A stretch of 64,000 bases of DNA, taken from NCBI RefSeq assembly GCF_009870125.1, contig NC_046683.1:17865001-17929000 (forward strand), in the 5' to 3' direction. A program made the position numbers and the translations under genes. Numbering within the stretch: position 1 is the stretch's first letter; each line of letters begins with the position of its first letter. Below, piece by piece: positions 49,965-60,486 of the stretch. The notes below the pieces were generated by a model. It made no database searches. It saw only the letters and a list, made by a program, of their open reading frames with translations, and was not told the origin of the DNA. This DNA comes from Drosophila pseudoobscura (lineage: Eukaryota > Arthropoda > Insecta > Diptera > Drosophilidae).

Positions 49965-51036
49965 AATAGTACTTATTTGAAATATTAGTTATCTCTGATG
50001 ATATCTACAGTGATATGTAAAAGACTGCTATGAAAGCATAATCATTTCTTTTATGTTAAATATTGTTTCGTTTAGTCCTATGATATGTAAAACTCTGCTT
50101 TGAAAGCTCAAGTTTAATTTTTCCTTTGTTGAATATTCGGTTTTATAATCAAATGGGAAATTCTTCGATGCATCGAAGAATAAATCCGATGTATCAGTAA
50201 CCAGTGTGACTTGTCGATAAAATATACCGTCCGACCCTCAGAAATATACCAAAATATACCGTTTCATTTAAACAAAATATCGTAAATATACTGTCGAATT
50301 CAAGGTATATATTCCCCGATTTGTATATTCCGTGGAATATTACTAGCTTTCTAGATCTCTCAGCCCTGCCCACATCATTTTATCCAATTGATAAATCTAT
50401 TTTCTACTTGACTGGCTTATTTTAAATACTAGACTTTGATTTTTTTGCCTCAATTTTGGTTCCTCAACAACAATATAGCGTCTTGTATGATGAAAAACCG
50501 AGCTTAGCTCACTTAAGCCGCATCTATTTAAATAGTTGAACTACTTGAGGTAAATGGCGAAAAATATTAACGATTGTAAATTCTTCTTGTAGACTCATGC
50601 CAGCTTTCCTCTCAACTTAAAAAAAAACACTATATGTTTCACCTGAACTGCGCTTACATTATTAAATTTTTTAAATTGATGCATAATTTTTCTACTTAAC
50701 TGACTTATTCTTAATGTTTGCTTTTATTGGATTTTGCGTAAGAAAAGGTTTAAACGAAAAATAATTACTAGCTAGAAAGAACGCCCAACTATGCCCACAT
50801 AATTTGATACAATTAATGAATCTATTTTCCACTTGACTGGTTTATTTTAAACTATTGCTTTTGTTGGATTTAGTCTAAAAAAGGTTTTAACGAAGAAAGT
50901 CAAATAAAAATAAAACGTAAGAGAAAAGTCGTTACCATTGCTCAATTTTGATATTCCGTTGAATAATGCTGACTAACTAAAACCTTTAGCTCTGCCCACA
51001 TAATTTTAGGTCATTGATGAATAAATTTTATACAAA
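49965..51036 (+). repeat. Inverted repeat, left arm A (copy at 62737-64000)
   Basis: The arm begins AATAGTACTTATTTGAAATA, which is the reverse complement of the last bases of the window. It stays alignable to about 51036, ending near ACCTTTAGCTCTGCCCACAT. It is shorter than the right arm through two deletions near 50665 and 50755. It contains promoter-like words: GTGTGACTTGTCGATAAAAT at 50205-50224 and several AAATATACC (reverse of GGTATATTT) at 50220-50290. Confidence 0.85.
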
Positions 51037-51918
51037 AATGGTTAATTTTTGGTCCTTGCTTTTATTGTATTTTGACGAAAACCAGGTTTAATATCTTAAT
51101 ATAAATATAATATCCTTTTCCCAAGGAAATGCAGAATGTTGCCCATGTTGCGGGACATGCTGCACGTTTTCTCGGCACATGAGTCTGGCTCATACAAAGT
51201 GAATGGTGCCACAACTTTTGTGCATGGGTTAAGTAAAAACATTTTTGACGATCTTCATTGGCCGAAAACAAAAATCGCGCAGTTTTCGTTTCAAAACCGT
51301 TTCAGCTACCGTTTCGGTTAATGTGTGATATATTTAAACCTGTTGAAAAATATACCCAACCCAACACATCAATGAAAAAATACATATTAAAAGTAACTTA
51401 TCAATTCCAATTTTAATACTAGTCCCTAGGGTCCGTTAAACTGACCAACATGGCAAGTACCCTGCTGAGTAGCTGGGTACCCTGTGCTATGGGATAGCGT
51501 TCACCTGCGCAAACTATTGGCGGAGGAGGCCCAAAATGTTGTTGCAACATTCAAATTAAACCAAGACCCATTATAAAAATCTTTTTTATTCAATCAGATC
51601 TCGCGGAGTTACTAACGATTATCCAACTATGTATGAATTTTATGTAATTATAAGTAATTAGTAATTAGCGGCAGAATTGTGAGAATTATTTAAAATACAA
51701 AATTTAGCTGGATAGTTGTAGGTCGTTGAACAAATGCGGGACAGACCTCATGTTGCTTCCATTTTATAGGGTGATAAATAAAATAGTAGTGATAGTAAAA
51801 TTGAGGCAGCCGATTACGCTTCTTTCGCGTCAAATCTAGCTGTTTGAAGACCAAATGCGGGAAAAATTTCTGAATTGCGGGAGGCGGGAATTCTGGATTT
51901 TTTATGATGTTGCTAAGC
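51037..51918. other. No gene seen
   Basis: AT-rich sequence between the left inverted-repeat arm and the palindromic element. The short frame at 51062-51271 (-) has no recognisable domain. Confidence 0.45.
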
Positions 51919-51991
51919 TAGAAACAGCTTTTTTCTGATAAAAAGTTAGCAGCACTGTGTATGTGTGTGTAGGTTTCCTACGCCATTACTC
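51919..51991. repeat. 73-bp direct repeat, left copy flanking the palindromic element
   Basis: Starts TAGAAACAGCTTTTTTCTGA and ends CCTACGCCATTACTC. The same 73 bp, with one C/T change, follows the element at 55054-55126. The copies abut the outer terminal repeats exactly. Confidence 0.9.
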
Positions 51992-52080
51992 CCCAGTGGA
52001 CCAAAAAGCGATAGTAAAACGGAACTATCATAAAATGTCCGGAAACGGACTTAGAAATGATAAAAATCCGGGAGCGATGA

Positions 52081-52192
52081 GTGAAGTCTCGCAAAATGCT
52101 CGCAGACGGACTTAGAAAAGAGCATTTACCGGACGAAAACCGTGCGACGACCAAAGTCTCGCAAAACTATCACAAACGGACTTAAAAACGGG
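52081..52192. repeat. Subterminal 112-bp direct repeat, unit 1
   Basis: GTGAAGTCTCGCAAAATGCT to AAACGGG. Unit 2 at 52244-52355 has the same length and only a few substitutions. The mirror pair lies in copy 2 at about 54690-54965. Confidence 0.9.
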
Positions 52193-52243
52193 TGAAAAAT
52201 GGACAGAAAAGTGAAACATAACGGAAAAAATAGCTAGGTACGG

Positions 52244-52355
52244 GTGAAGTCTCACAAAATGCTCGCAGACGGACTCAGAAAAGAGCATTTACCGGACGAA
52301 AACCGTGCGACGACCAAAGTATCGCAAAACTATCACAAACGGACTTAAAAACGGG
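52244..52355. repeat. Subterminal 112-bp direct repeat, unit 2
   Basis: Offset from unit 1 by 163 bp. It includes the same TCGCAAAACTATCACAAACG block. Confidence 0.9.
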
Positions 52356-52589
52356 CACAATACGCAAGAAACGCCGGATCAAGTAATAGAACATGAACGA
52401 ACATGTCAAACTGCGGCCCGGCACAACGCCGCTGTTTTTTCGTTTTGTGTTATTTTGTGATTAAAGACCGCAGCAGAAGGACGTAAACGGAGAGTTAATT
52501 CATAAAAATAGTGAAAAAAAGGAAAAATCGGTCAGTAAATTATTATATATAATATATAATTATTTATAATTAGAGCTATCATAGAAAAA

Positions 52590-53277
52590 ATGAATAACCT
52601 GGACAAAAAAATGGACCTTATGCTTAATAAACTCGACGGAATAAATAACCTGGACAAAAAAATGGACATCGCGATTAATAAACTGGACCGAAACACAGCG
52701 GAAATGGTGGCTCTTCGTTCCGAAATTGGCTCCATTAAGGCGAAGGTTTGTGGTGAGATCCGCAAACCCAAAGTAGTTCTGCCTTACCAACCGCTCACAA
52801 CCATAGAAGAATTGGATTATTTCGAGCATAACTTGCAGGAAGAAAGTTTCTTAAAAAATGTGGTAAGTGTTTTGCGTGAAACTCACGAGCTAAAAATATA
52901 TTCAAAAATAATTCTGTACAGATCGCAGAGTTAATGATGTCGGGCGAGAAAGCATTCGAAAAATGGATTTGGAGTTCTTGGCGTTCAATTGTGTCCGACG
53001 AGGTCGCACGACAGTGCTCTTGGCGGGACACAGAGGAGAAAAAGTGCATTAGGGGCTTGCGGGTTACTCTAGCCATCCGTAGTAAGTATTATTTTCAAAT
53101 TAATATGTATGTATATTGTAATATAATAAACATGATTATTTGTTTACAGCGGGATTTAAGGAAAGATTTTCGTTAGAAGACGCCGATTTCGACCGAATCA
53201 CGCAAAAATTTTTCCAGTACGCCGAGGACAGAGTGTCGAAGGAGAAAAAACAAATTAAATTTAATTCACTAATATAA
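52590..53277 (+). CDS. DUF4806-like protein encoded by the transposon-like element, copy 1
   Basis: Three exons, 52590-52862, 52922-53081 and 53150-53277, sum to 561 nt, or 186 residues. Both introns (59 and 68 nt) have GTAAGT donors and CAG acceptors. Residues 1-35 are a repeated NNLDKKMD heptad-like coiled coil. Residues about 60-170 resemble DUF4806: an LTTIEELDYFEHNLQEE entry helix, a Trp-rich middle (KWIWSSWRSIVSDE) and CSW, ending in a basic helix. DUF4806 is a domain of unknown function found in insect and hydra proteins and often repetitive. No nuclease residues are recognisable. Molecular function is unknown. Confidence 0.75.
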
Positions 53278-53425
53278 TTTTTTAATCTATTTATGTACCA
53301 CCAAAATTAAAAATTAAAATTAATTAAAATAAAATTAAAAATTATAACATATATCAATTTTTACACGGCTGAGTTTCGCTTAGCTCTCGTTTGCGATATC
53401 TTTTACGAAGTTTTGGTCCACTGGG

Positions 53426-53683
53426 TCTGTCTACGTGTAAAACTATCGAATTGAGATCCGAAAACGATAAGAAAATGAATCACTAGTCGCTCAGTTTGTG
53501 GCAGTGAAAGTTTCATTTTCGGTAGCTCAAAAACGGATCTTTTGCGAGCCTTTTATGATATCTTTTGCGAGACTTTTGCGAGCCGCTTATGATATTTTTT
53601 GCGAGACTTTTGCGAGCCCTTTATGATATCTTTTGCGAGCCGAAAGTAATATGAAAAGGAACGCACAATTTTTTTTTGTTTTT
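53426..53683. mobile_element. Centre of the palindrome: related TGCGAG-repeat element fragment
   Basis: These 258 bp between the two element copies contain at least three imperfect units of TTTTGCGAGCC + TTTATGATATC (53543-53641). GTGGCAGTGAAAGT at about 53501 matches, inverted, sequence at 55250. It appears to be part of a relative of the main element. Confidence 0.6.
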
Positions 53684-55053
53684 TATAATTTTTAATTTTA
53701 TTTTAATTAATTAAAATTTTTAATTTTGGTGGTACATAAATAGATTAAAAAATTATATTAGTGAATTAAATTTAATTTGTTTTTTCTCCTTCGACACTCT
53801 GTCCTCGGCGTACTGGAAAATCTTTTGCGTGATTCGGTCGAAATCGGCGTCTTCTAACGAAAATCTTTCCTTAAATCCCGCTGTAAACAAATAATCATGT
53901 TTATTATATTACAATATACATACATATTAATTTGAAAATAATACTTACTACGGATGGCTAGAGTAACCCGCAAGCCCCTAATGCACTTTTTCTCCTCTGT
54001 GTCCCGCCAAGAGCACTGTCGTGCGACCTCGTCGGACACAATTGAACGCCAAGAACTCCAAATCCATTTTTCGAATGCTTTCTCGCCCGACATCATTAAC
54101 TCTGCGATCTGTACAGAATTATTTTTGAATATATTTTTAGCTCGTGAGTTTCACGCAAAACACTTACCACATTTTTGAAGAAACTTTCTTCCTGCAAGTT
54201 ATGCTCGAAATAATCCAATTCTTCTATGGTTGTGAGCGGTTGGTAAGGCAGAACTACTTTGGGTTTGCGGATCTCACCACAAACCTTCGCCTTAATGGAG
54301 CCAATTTCGGAACGAAGAGCCACCATTTCCGCTGTGTTTCGGTCCAGTTTATTAATCACGATGTCCATTTTTTTGTCCAGGTTATTTATTCCGTCGAGTT
54401 TATTAAGCATAAGGTCCATGTTTTTGTCCAGGTTATTCATTTTTTCTATGATAGCTGTAATTAGAAATAATTATATACTATACTATACTATTAAATAAAT
54501 AATAATTTACTGACCGATTTTTCCTTTTTTTCACTATTTTTATGATTTAACTCTCCGTTTACGTCCTTCTGCTGCGGTCTTTAATCACAAAATAACACAA
54601 AACAAAAAAACGGCGGCGTTGTGCCGGGCCGCAGTTTGACATGTTCGTTCATGTTCTATTACGTGATCCGGCGTTTCTTGCGTATTGTGCCCGTTTTTAA
54701 GTCCGTTTGTGATAGTTTTGCGATACTTTGGTCGTCGCACGGTTTTCGTCCGGTAAATGCTCTTTTCTGAGTCCGTCTGCGAGCATTTTGTGAGACTTCA
54801 CCCGTACCTAGCTATTTTTTCCGTTATGTTTCACTTTTCTGTCCATTTTTCACCCGTTTTTAAGTCCGTTTGTGATAGTTTTGCGAGACTTTGGTCGTCG
54901 CACGGTTTTCGTCCGGTAAATGCTCTTTTCTAAGTCCGTCTGCGAGCATTTTGCGAGACTTCACTCATCGCTCCCGGATTTTTATCATTTCTAAGTCCGT
55001 TTCCGGACATTTTATGATAGTTCCGTTTTACTATCGCTTTTTGGTCCACTGGG
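53684..55053 (-). mobile_element. DNA transposon-like element, copy 2, inverted, lacking its inner end
   Basis: A near-identical inverted copy of 51992-53425. In the gene region, positions in the two copies sum to a constant 107,030, so no indel has occurred across about 700 bp. The outer terminal repeat (GGTCCACTGGG, ending at 55053) is intact. The inner 78 bp or so, including the inner terminal repeat, is missing. A 15-bp length difference lies between the gene and the outer end. Confidence 0.75.
53753..54440 (-). CDS. DUF4806-like protein encoded by the transposon-like element, copy 2
   Basis: This mirror gene has exons 54440-54168, 54108-53949 and 53880-53753, again 186 residues with intact splice sites and no stop. 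Differences from copy 1 are few: Lys to Asn near residue 6, Ala to Val near residue 27, Leu to Phe in the EESF region, and Phe to Ile near FFQYAED. Two intact copies in opposite orientation mean either a very recent duplication or gene conversion across the palindrome. Confidence 0.75.
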
Positions 55054-55126
55054 TAGAAACAGCTTTTTTCTGATAAAAAGTTAGCAGCACTGTGTATGTG
55101 TGTGTAGGTTTCCTACGTCATTACTC
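55054..55126. repeat. 73-bp direct repeat, right copy flanking the palindromic element
   Basis: Partner of 51919-51991. It begins immediately after the outer terminal repeat of copy 2. Confidence 0.9.
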
Positions 55127-55383
55127 TGTCTAGATCTAATGCAAAGATATAATAGATCTAAGACTCGCAACTGATATCGCAAAAGGCTCGCAAACGATAT
55201 CACAAAAGGCTCGCAAACGATTCCTTTGCGAGCTATCATATATGATACTTTCACTGCCACCAACTGAACGACACAAGTATCATATTTCTATCATATGCGG
55301 GTCCGAATGCGAGCGTTTTGTCGGGTTAAGTCTCGCATTTGACTCGTATGCGATATCATTTGTGAGCGTTTGGTTTGCTGGGG
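55127..55383 (-). mobile_element. Terminal fragment of a related TGCGAG-repeat element
   Basis: Read on the minus strand it starts CCCCAGCAAACCAAACGCTC, which resembles the CCCAGTGGACCAAAA terminus. It continues with many TGCGAG/GATATC words, then TTTGCGAGCC units like those at 53543-53641. It is probably one end of a sister family into which the palindrome inserted. Confidence 0.55.
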
Positions 55384-55960
55384 ACTTGTGTAAGGCTTAT
55401 GATGACACTTGCGTTTAGTGATAGACTGTTTCGTGCATATCTGCCTGTTTGTAGATATTAAATAAGAAAATTATAAGGGTAAATATACTCTACCCAAATG
55501 GACAAATATGCTAATGTGAAGTCGTGTATGAAATATGTTATTTATATTTACATATCTATAACCGCTCATTATATTTGTTTATGCTATATTAAACAAAATT
55601 AGCATCTAAAGCATTAACAAAATAATAGTTCCTCTGATATCGTGGGGCAAGCTTCTTTTATTTATTTATTTATTCTTATTCGCCAACGGAATCAAAATCC
55701 TTATCTGGCTAGACTAACTTATTTCTAACTTAAGATATTATCAGAAAATAACAAGAATTAATTATGGTAAAGGAAGAGGTCTCCAAGCAACCGTTTGACG
55801 GCTCCGTTCCCACTTCTTCAGTGTCATACCTTTTACTTTAGCATTATTACAGTATTATGTTAGTCCAGAAACCGAAAATGAAACAAACCAAACTTTGAAA
55901 ACGAAAAAGGATACATTTACATAGTTTTGAGAGAATATATTGTGTTTGATATACTAACAC
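55384..55960. other. No gene seen
   Basis: AT-rich spacer without recognisable features. Confidence 0.5.
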
Positions 55961-55964
55961 ATGC

Positions 55965-56425
55965 AAAGCGTTGCTGTGCTGGCTGGCTCATGATGGTGCG
56001 GCGGTAACCAAACAGCAGAGCCGAAGACCCTGGGATCTAATCCAGAAGGATCGCTCTGTAAAATGTTCGGTGTATGAACTGGCACATCTATATTCTCTAT
56101 TGTTAGTGGTACTGGGATTTAGACTTTGCTATCTTTGCTGCGAAGAGAGAGATAGCATAATAGACAAAACGCAAAATTAAGGATCGTAGCCGTCTCCCGG
56201 CTATAGGTTGAATAACTAAGGCACCATTTCTGACGAAATTATGTTTTCCAACACACAGCCAGCCAGCCAGCAAAATTGGTTCTGAAAATTACAGAAATAA
56301 TAATGAATCTCTGCCTCAGCTGTGCTCTCAGCTAAACTGGAAAGCCAAGCTGACGATTATATATCTTTCGCTCTCACTGCATACTGTTCTCATAAGGCTG
56401 TCTCTGTTTTTTTTTAGTTCGTCAG
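55965..56425 (+). repeat. Inverted repeat, left arm B (copy at 62457-62700), upstream of Mettl1
   Basis: The best part is 56330-56420 (AACTGGAAAGCCAAGCTGA, CTTTCGCTCTCACTGCAT, CATAAGGCTGTCTC). It matches the reverse complement of 62463-62551 with few changes. A second patch (GTGTATGAACTGGCACAT at about 56070 and GGCTCATGA at about 55986) matches 62595-62690. About 170 bp between the patches is absent from the right arm. Confidence 0.75.
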
Positions 56426-56560
56426 TTAGCAAAGTCCCATGTCAACGTCGAATATAAGTGCGATGTGCAGCCCTGCCCTGCTGGCGCTGCCAACTGCTGT
56501 CAATTGTGTATTCGGTCAACGTGCTTGTTTGGTCCATTGTTTTGTTCCTGCAGACAAATC

Positions 56561-57497
<937 letters not shown>

Positions 57498-57530
57498 GGC
57501 AGCTTTCGATATATTTGCGTACTCGTTAAA

Positions 57531-57542
57531 AATAAAAATAAA
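57531..57542 (+). terminator. Mettl1 polyadenylation signals (two AATAAA)
   Basis: Adjacent AATAAA hexamers at 57531-57536 and 57537-57542, 34-45 bp after the Mettl1 stop. Cleavage would fall in or just beyond the Rtca 3' end, so the transcripts overlap. Confidence 0.7.
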
Positions 57543-57560
57543 TTAAAACAATAGAACAGA

Positions 57561-58664
57561 TCATTCATTTCTTTGGATAAACTCGTTGCGGTAGCCGATG
57601 CCCTCGCAGCTGACTACAGTCTGTCCAGACTGATTAATGTCGACACAGAATTTCACGCCAGTCATTTTTTCGGCGACGTAGATGGCGGTGCGGGTGTGTT
57701 GCGTGAGGGGGCCGGTGCGGAAGCGGGAGCACCCACTGGCGAGGGCCATGAAGATAATCAGCTGGTCCTGGAGGTTGGCATCCACACAGATCTCCTTACT
57801 CATGTAACCCGCTAGTTGGGAGGATGCCTCTGATCCTAGCAGATCTGCTAGAACCTTCTTCTGGCCCAAGGCTGAGGAGCCCAGAACACAGCCAGTGGAT
57901 GTATGGGCCACCATTACGATTCCCGCCCCATTGTCGCGCGCCTTGTCTGGGGAGTGTTTAATCACTTGAATCCGGCAGTCTTGGTACGGCCAGAGTTTGT
58001 GAATCTCACGGGTGGCCGTCTCTTGCATGTCGGTCGCAAGGCTCATGGGTATACGGCCGGCGCAGAACGCCACTCCGTCTATCGTCTGGGGCTGGCCAAA
58101 ATCCAGGAACTGGCCCGCACTCAACTGGCGCACCGGCTCCACGTCCAGCTGGCAGCGTCCGTTGCCTCGTGGAAAGAACCCGTAGTGCAGAACCTTCAGC
58201 TCGAAGCCGATGCCGAAGCGTTTCAGGTTCGGCTGCAGCACCTGCAACATGTATTCCACCTGGGGCGCAAAGGACACATTCGTTCCACCAGTCACATCAA
58301 CGCGCGACGGCCTGCCGGCGAAGAGGAGGACGGGCAGTATCGTCTGGTAGATCAGCGTGATGCTGGCAGCCGTGTGCGTATCTTCCCTGTACATGTCTCC
58401 TATTATGGTGCGGGGCCTGAATTCCAGCTCCGTCGAGAGAAGAGCGTTGCCAATGACGTCGGCATTGGTTATATCCCTGAGCATGTTGACGGCATGCAGA
58501 TGCTGGTTGGCCAGGCCGGGCTTGGGTCGGTTGGCGCGAATCTTGACAACGCGGATGGGACGCCTGAGGATGGAACTTAAGCTGAGAGCGTTGCGCAGGG
58601 CCTGCCCTCCGCCCTCCAAATAGGAGCCATCTATTTCCACTAGCTCCTTGATGTCCATACTCAT
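57561..58664 (-). CDS. Rtca: RNA 3'-terminal phosphate cyclase
   Basis: This enzyme converts RNA 3'-phosphate to the 2',3'-cyclic phosphate through an AMP-histidine intermediate, and acts in RNA repair and processing. It is a single exon of 367 residues, the usual length for class I RTC. Visible signatures are GSYLEGGGQALRNALSLS at the N-terminus, RPKPGLANQHLHAV, FAPQVEYMLQVLQP, FFPRGNGRCQLDVEPV, and near the C-terminus TQHTRTAIYVAEK, which carries the histidine expected to be adenylylated. These separate it from the inactive RCL1-like group. The methionine at 58664 is used; a second two codons later (58658) is equally possible. It is convergent with Mettl1 and divergent from the DRAM gene. 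Confidence 0.95.
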   Translation of the reverse strand: MSMDIKELVEIDGSYLEGGGQALRNALSLSSILRRPIRVVKIRANRPKPGLANQHLHAVNMLRDITNADVIGNALLSTELEFRPRTIIGDMYREDTHTAASITLIYQTILPVLLFAGRPSRVDVTGGTNVSFAPQVEYMLQVLQPNLKRFGIGFELKVLHYGFFPRGNGRCQLDVEPVRQLSAGQFLDFGQPQTIDGVAFCAGRIPMSLATDMQETATREIHKLWPYQDCRIQVIKHSPDKARDNGAGIVMVAHTSTGCVLGSSALGQKKVLADLLGSEASSQLAGYMSKEICVDANLQDQLIIFMALASGCSRFRTGPLTQHTRTAIYVAEKMTGVKFCVDINQSGQTVVSCEGIGYRNEFIQRNE

Positions 58665-58949
58665 AAAATAATGCCCTAATTAGAAGTCCTCGACCTTTAC
58701 TGTTGTAAATACTGATTTGTTTTCAATCAAATGTAGAGGTCTTTTTTAGGTACATTCATTAAAAGGCGGGTTGGCAGCCCGGCCTTGCATTGTCTCCCTT
58801 CCTCCTCCTTATCCCACAAACCCACCATCTCTCACTCAGCGAATACCCAATACTCGCATTGTTTGCTGTTGTCTGCAGCGCAATTTCATGTTGCATGCAG
58901 CCAGAAAATTTCCACTGCTACTGTTCTGTTCTGCTACCCCATTTGCAAG
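58665..58949. promoter_or_regulatory. Divergent promoter interval, Rtca / DRAM-like
   Basis: Only 285 bp separate the two start codons. No TATA box at a sensible distance is seen, and CT-rich sequence lies at 58790-58840. A shared or back-to-back promoter is expected. Confidence 0.5.
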
Positions 58950-59922
58950 ATGTCACAAGTTTACCTACTGCCGGTAGCCGTATTCTTGGTGTTCCAGGTG
59001 ACCTTTATTGGCACGTAAGTTTTCTGTCAAAGGAAATATCCTCAATCTTCTAACGGAGCACGAAACATTTTTGTTCACCCTTCAAGATACATTGCCGCGG
59101 TCCTGGAAGGTCACGTCGTTCCCACGGTGCCGTATATAAGTGATGCTGCCACCTATTCGCCCGAGAGCTGCGTGTTCGGCCAACTCATTAATATCGGCAG
59201 TGTTCTGTGTGAGTCTGCCTCTCGAGTGGCTGGCTAATGAGTCATGTGCTAGTCAGCAACTCTATTACTTTTTTGGGTTTTTTTTTATTAATTGTTGTTT
59301 GGCTTGCAGTAGGAATTACCATCTATGTGCGCTACAGACAAGTGATGCAGTTGTACGAGCACCATCCCGATCTGGACATCGCTGTGAAGCGTCACAGTCG
59401 CGTGGCGTTGTGGTGTGGAATGCTGTCCTGTCTGGGCATTAGCTTCGTGGGCAACTTCCAGGAGACAAATGTGCGCATTGTGCACTTCATTGGCGCTTTC
59501 TGCTGCTTCGGCTGCGGCACTCTCTACTTCTGGATGCAGGCGCTCATTTCGTACATGATTTATCCCATGTCTGGGACTCGAATTTACGCCCATCTGCGTC
59601 TGGGTATGTCCGTCTGCTGTACGATACTCTTCATCCTACTTTCCGTGACCGGGCTCATGTCACACATCCTATTCAAGGGCCAGAACCCCAGGAAATGGTA
59701 AGCAACCGTTTGTGGACGTTAAAAGAATCTCTCATAAGCATCTGTATTCATTTTAGGTATCCTTCGGACGGTGGCTGGTACTTTCACGTGATCAGTAGCA
59801 TTTCAGAGTGGATCATTGCGACCATATTTAGCTTTTTCATTCTGACATTTACCACAGAGTTCCGCGATATCTCGCTCTCGCATCCCCATATTGCATTGAT
59901 GTCCTACTCTACAACAATTTAA
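58950..59922 (+). CDS. CG4025: DRAM-family (Frag1/DRAM/Sfk1) multi-pass membrane protein
   Basis: Family members (DRAM1/DRAM2) are lysosomal six-span membrane proteins that promote autophagy. Exons are 58950-59014, 59087-59208, 59310-59697 and 59757-59922, for 741 nt and 246 residues. The first helix is in MSQVYLLPVAVFLVFQVTFI. A luminal loop carries the family motif VPYISDAATYSPESCVFG. Further hydrophobic spans are in exon 3 (WCGMLSCLGISFVGNF, FIGAFCCFGCGTLYFWMQAL, CCTILFILLSVTGLM) and exon 4 (ISEWIIATIFSFFILTFTTEF). The FRDISL tail is typical. The symbol is by gene neighbourhood in D. melanogaster and less certain than the family. Confidence 0.9.
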
Positions 59923-59998
59923 AATTTATTGACCGAGTATTACTTGGATGAGAGAAGCTAGTCAATTTGACATGTTGATTCAGCATCCATCTCTCTAA

Positions 59999-60004
59999 AA
60001 TAAA
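59999..60004 (+). terminator. Polyadenylation signal of the DRAM-like gene
   Basis: AATAAA 77 bp downstream of the stop codon. Confidence 0.6.
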
Positions 60005-60353
60005 ATTAGGAATGATTCCCCCATATGTAATGGAGAATGGAGAAAGATAATGGGGAGAAAAATTACCCATGACATAATGCTTTTGTCTGCATTCGCTATT
60101 CCACACAACATTCACGCGAAGCTGTGTTCTTCAGCCCTCCCCTTCGACAAGGAAGAATTTTCTACATGGTGCTTATCCCCTTGATCTCCTTCTCTCCGTC
60201 GTATCTCTCAGTCGTTAGCTTCCTCTAGCAGATGCTGTGATGTGTACATACATGCATATATGCAAAGTGTTTCCAAAGATAAATAGTTAGACAGCCCGCA
60301 AGTTGAAGGCTCGGCAAGGCTTCTTCGCGTCGACTCAGTATAGAGAAATTACG

Positions 60354-60359
60354 TTTATT
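60354..60359 (-). terminator. Polyadenylation signal of Cyclin L
   Basis: TTTATT on the plus strand (AATAAA on the gene strand), 128 bp after the Cyclin L stop. Confidence 0.55.
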
Positions 60360-60486
60360 AATTAAGCATGGACGTTTTTCGAAATATAAAGTTACATTTT
60401 GCGAAATAGGTTGATGCGAGCTGTAATATAAAAACCATACAAATTTGTCAAAATATAATGCAAAAATAAAAAATCATTGACAATTC

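Larger units (their letters stand above)
51992..53425 (+). mobile_element. DNA transposon-like element, copy 1, with DUF4806-like gene
   Basis: This 1434-bp unit is bounded by a 15-bp perfect terminal inverted repeat, CCCAGTGGACCAAAA at 51992-52006 and its complement at 53411-53425. The left subterminal part has two 112-bp direct repeats (52081-52192, 52244-52355) rich in GTCTCGCAAAA and AACGGACTTA words. It encodes one spliced gene (52590-53277). No transposase signature was seen, so it probably depends on an enzyme supplied elsewhere unless the encoded protein is that enzyme. The superfamily is not identified. Confidence 0.75.

Noticed and set aside
57903..58580. 225-residue plus-strand frame
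   Set aside because: Antisense of the Rtca coding exon.
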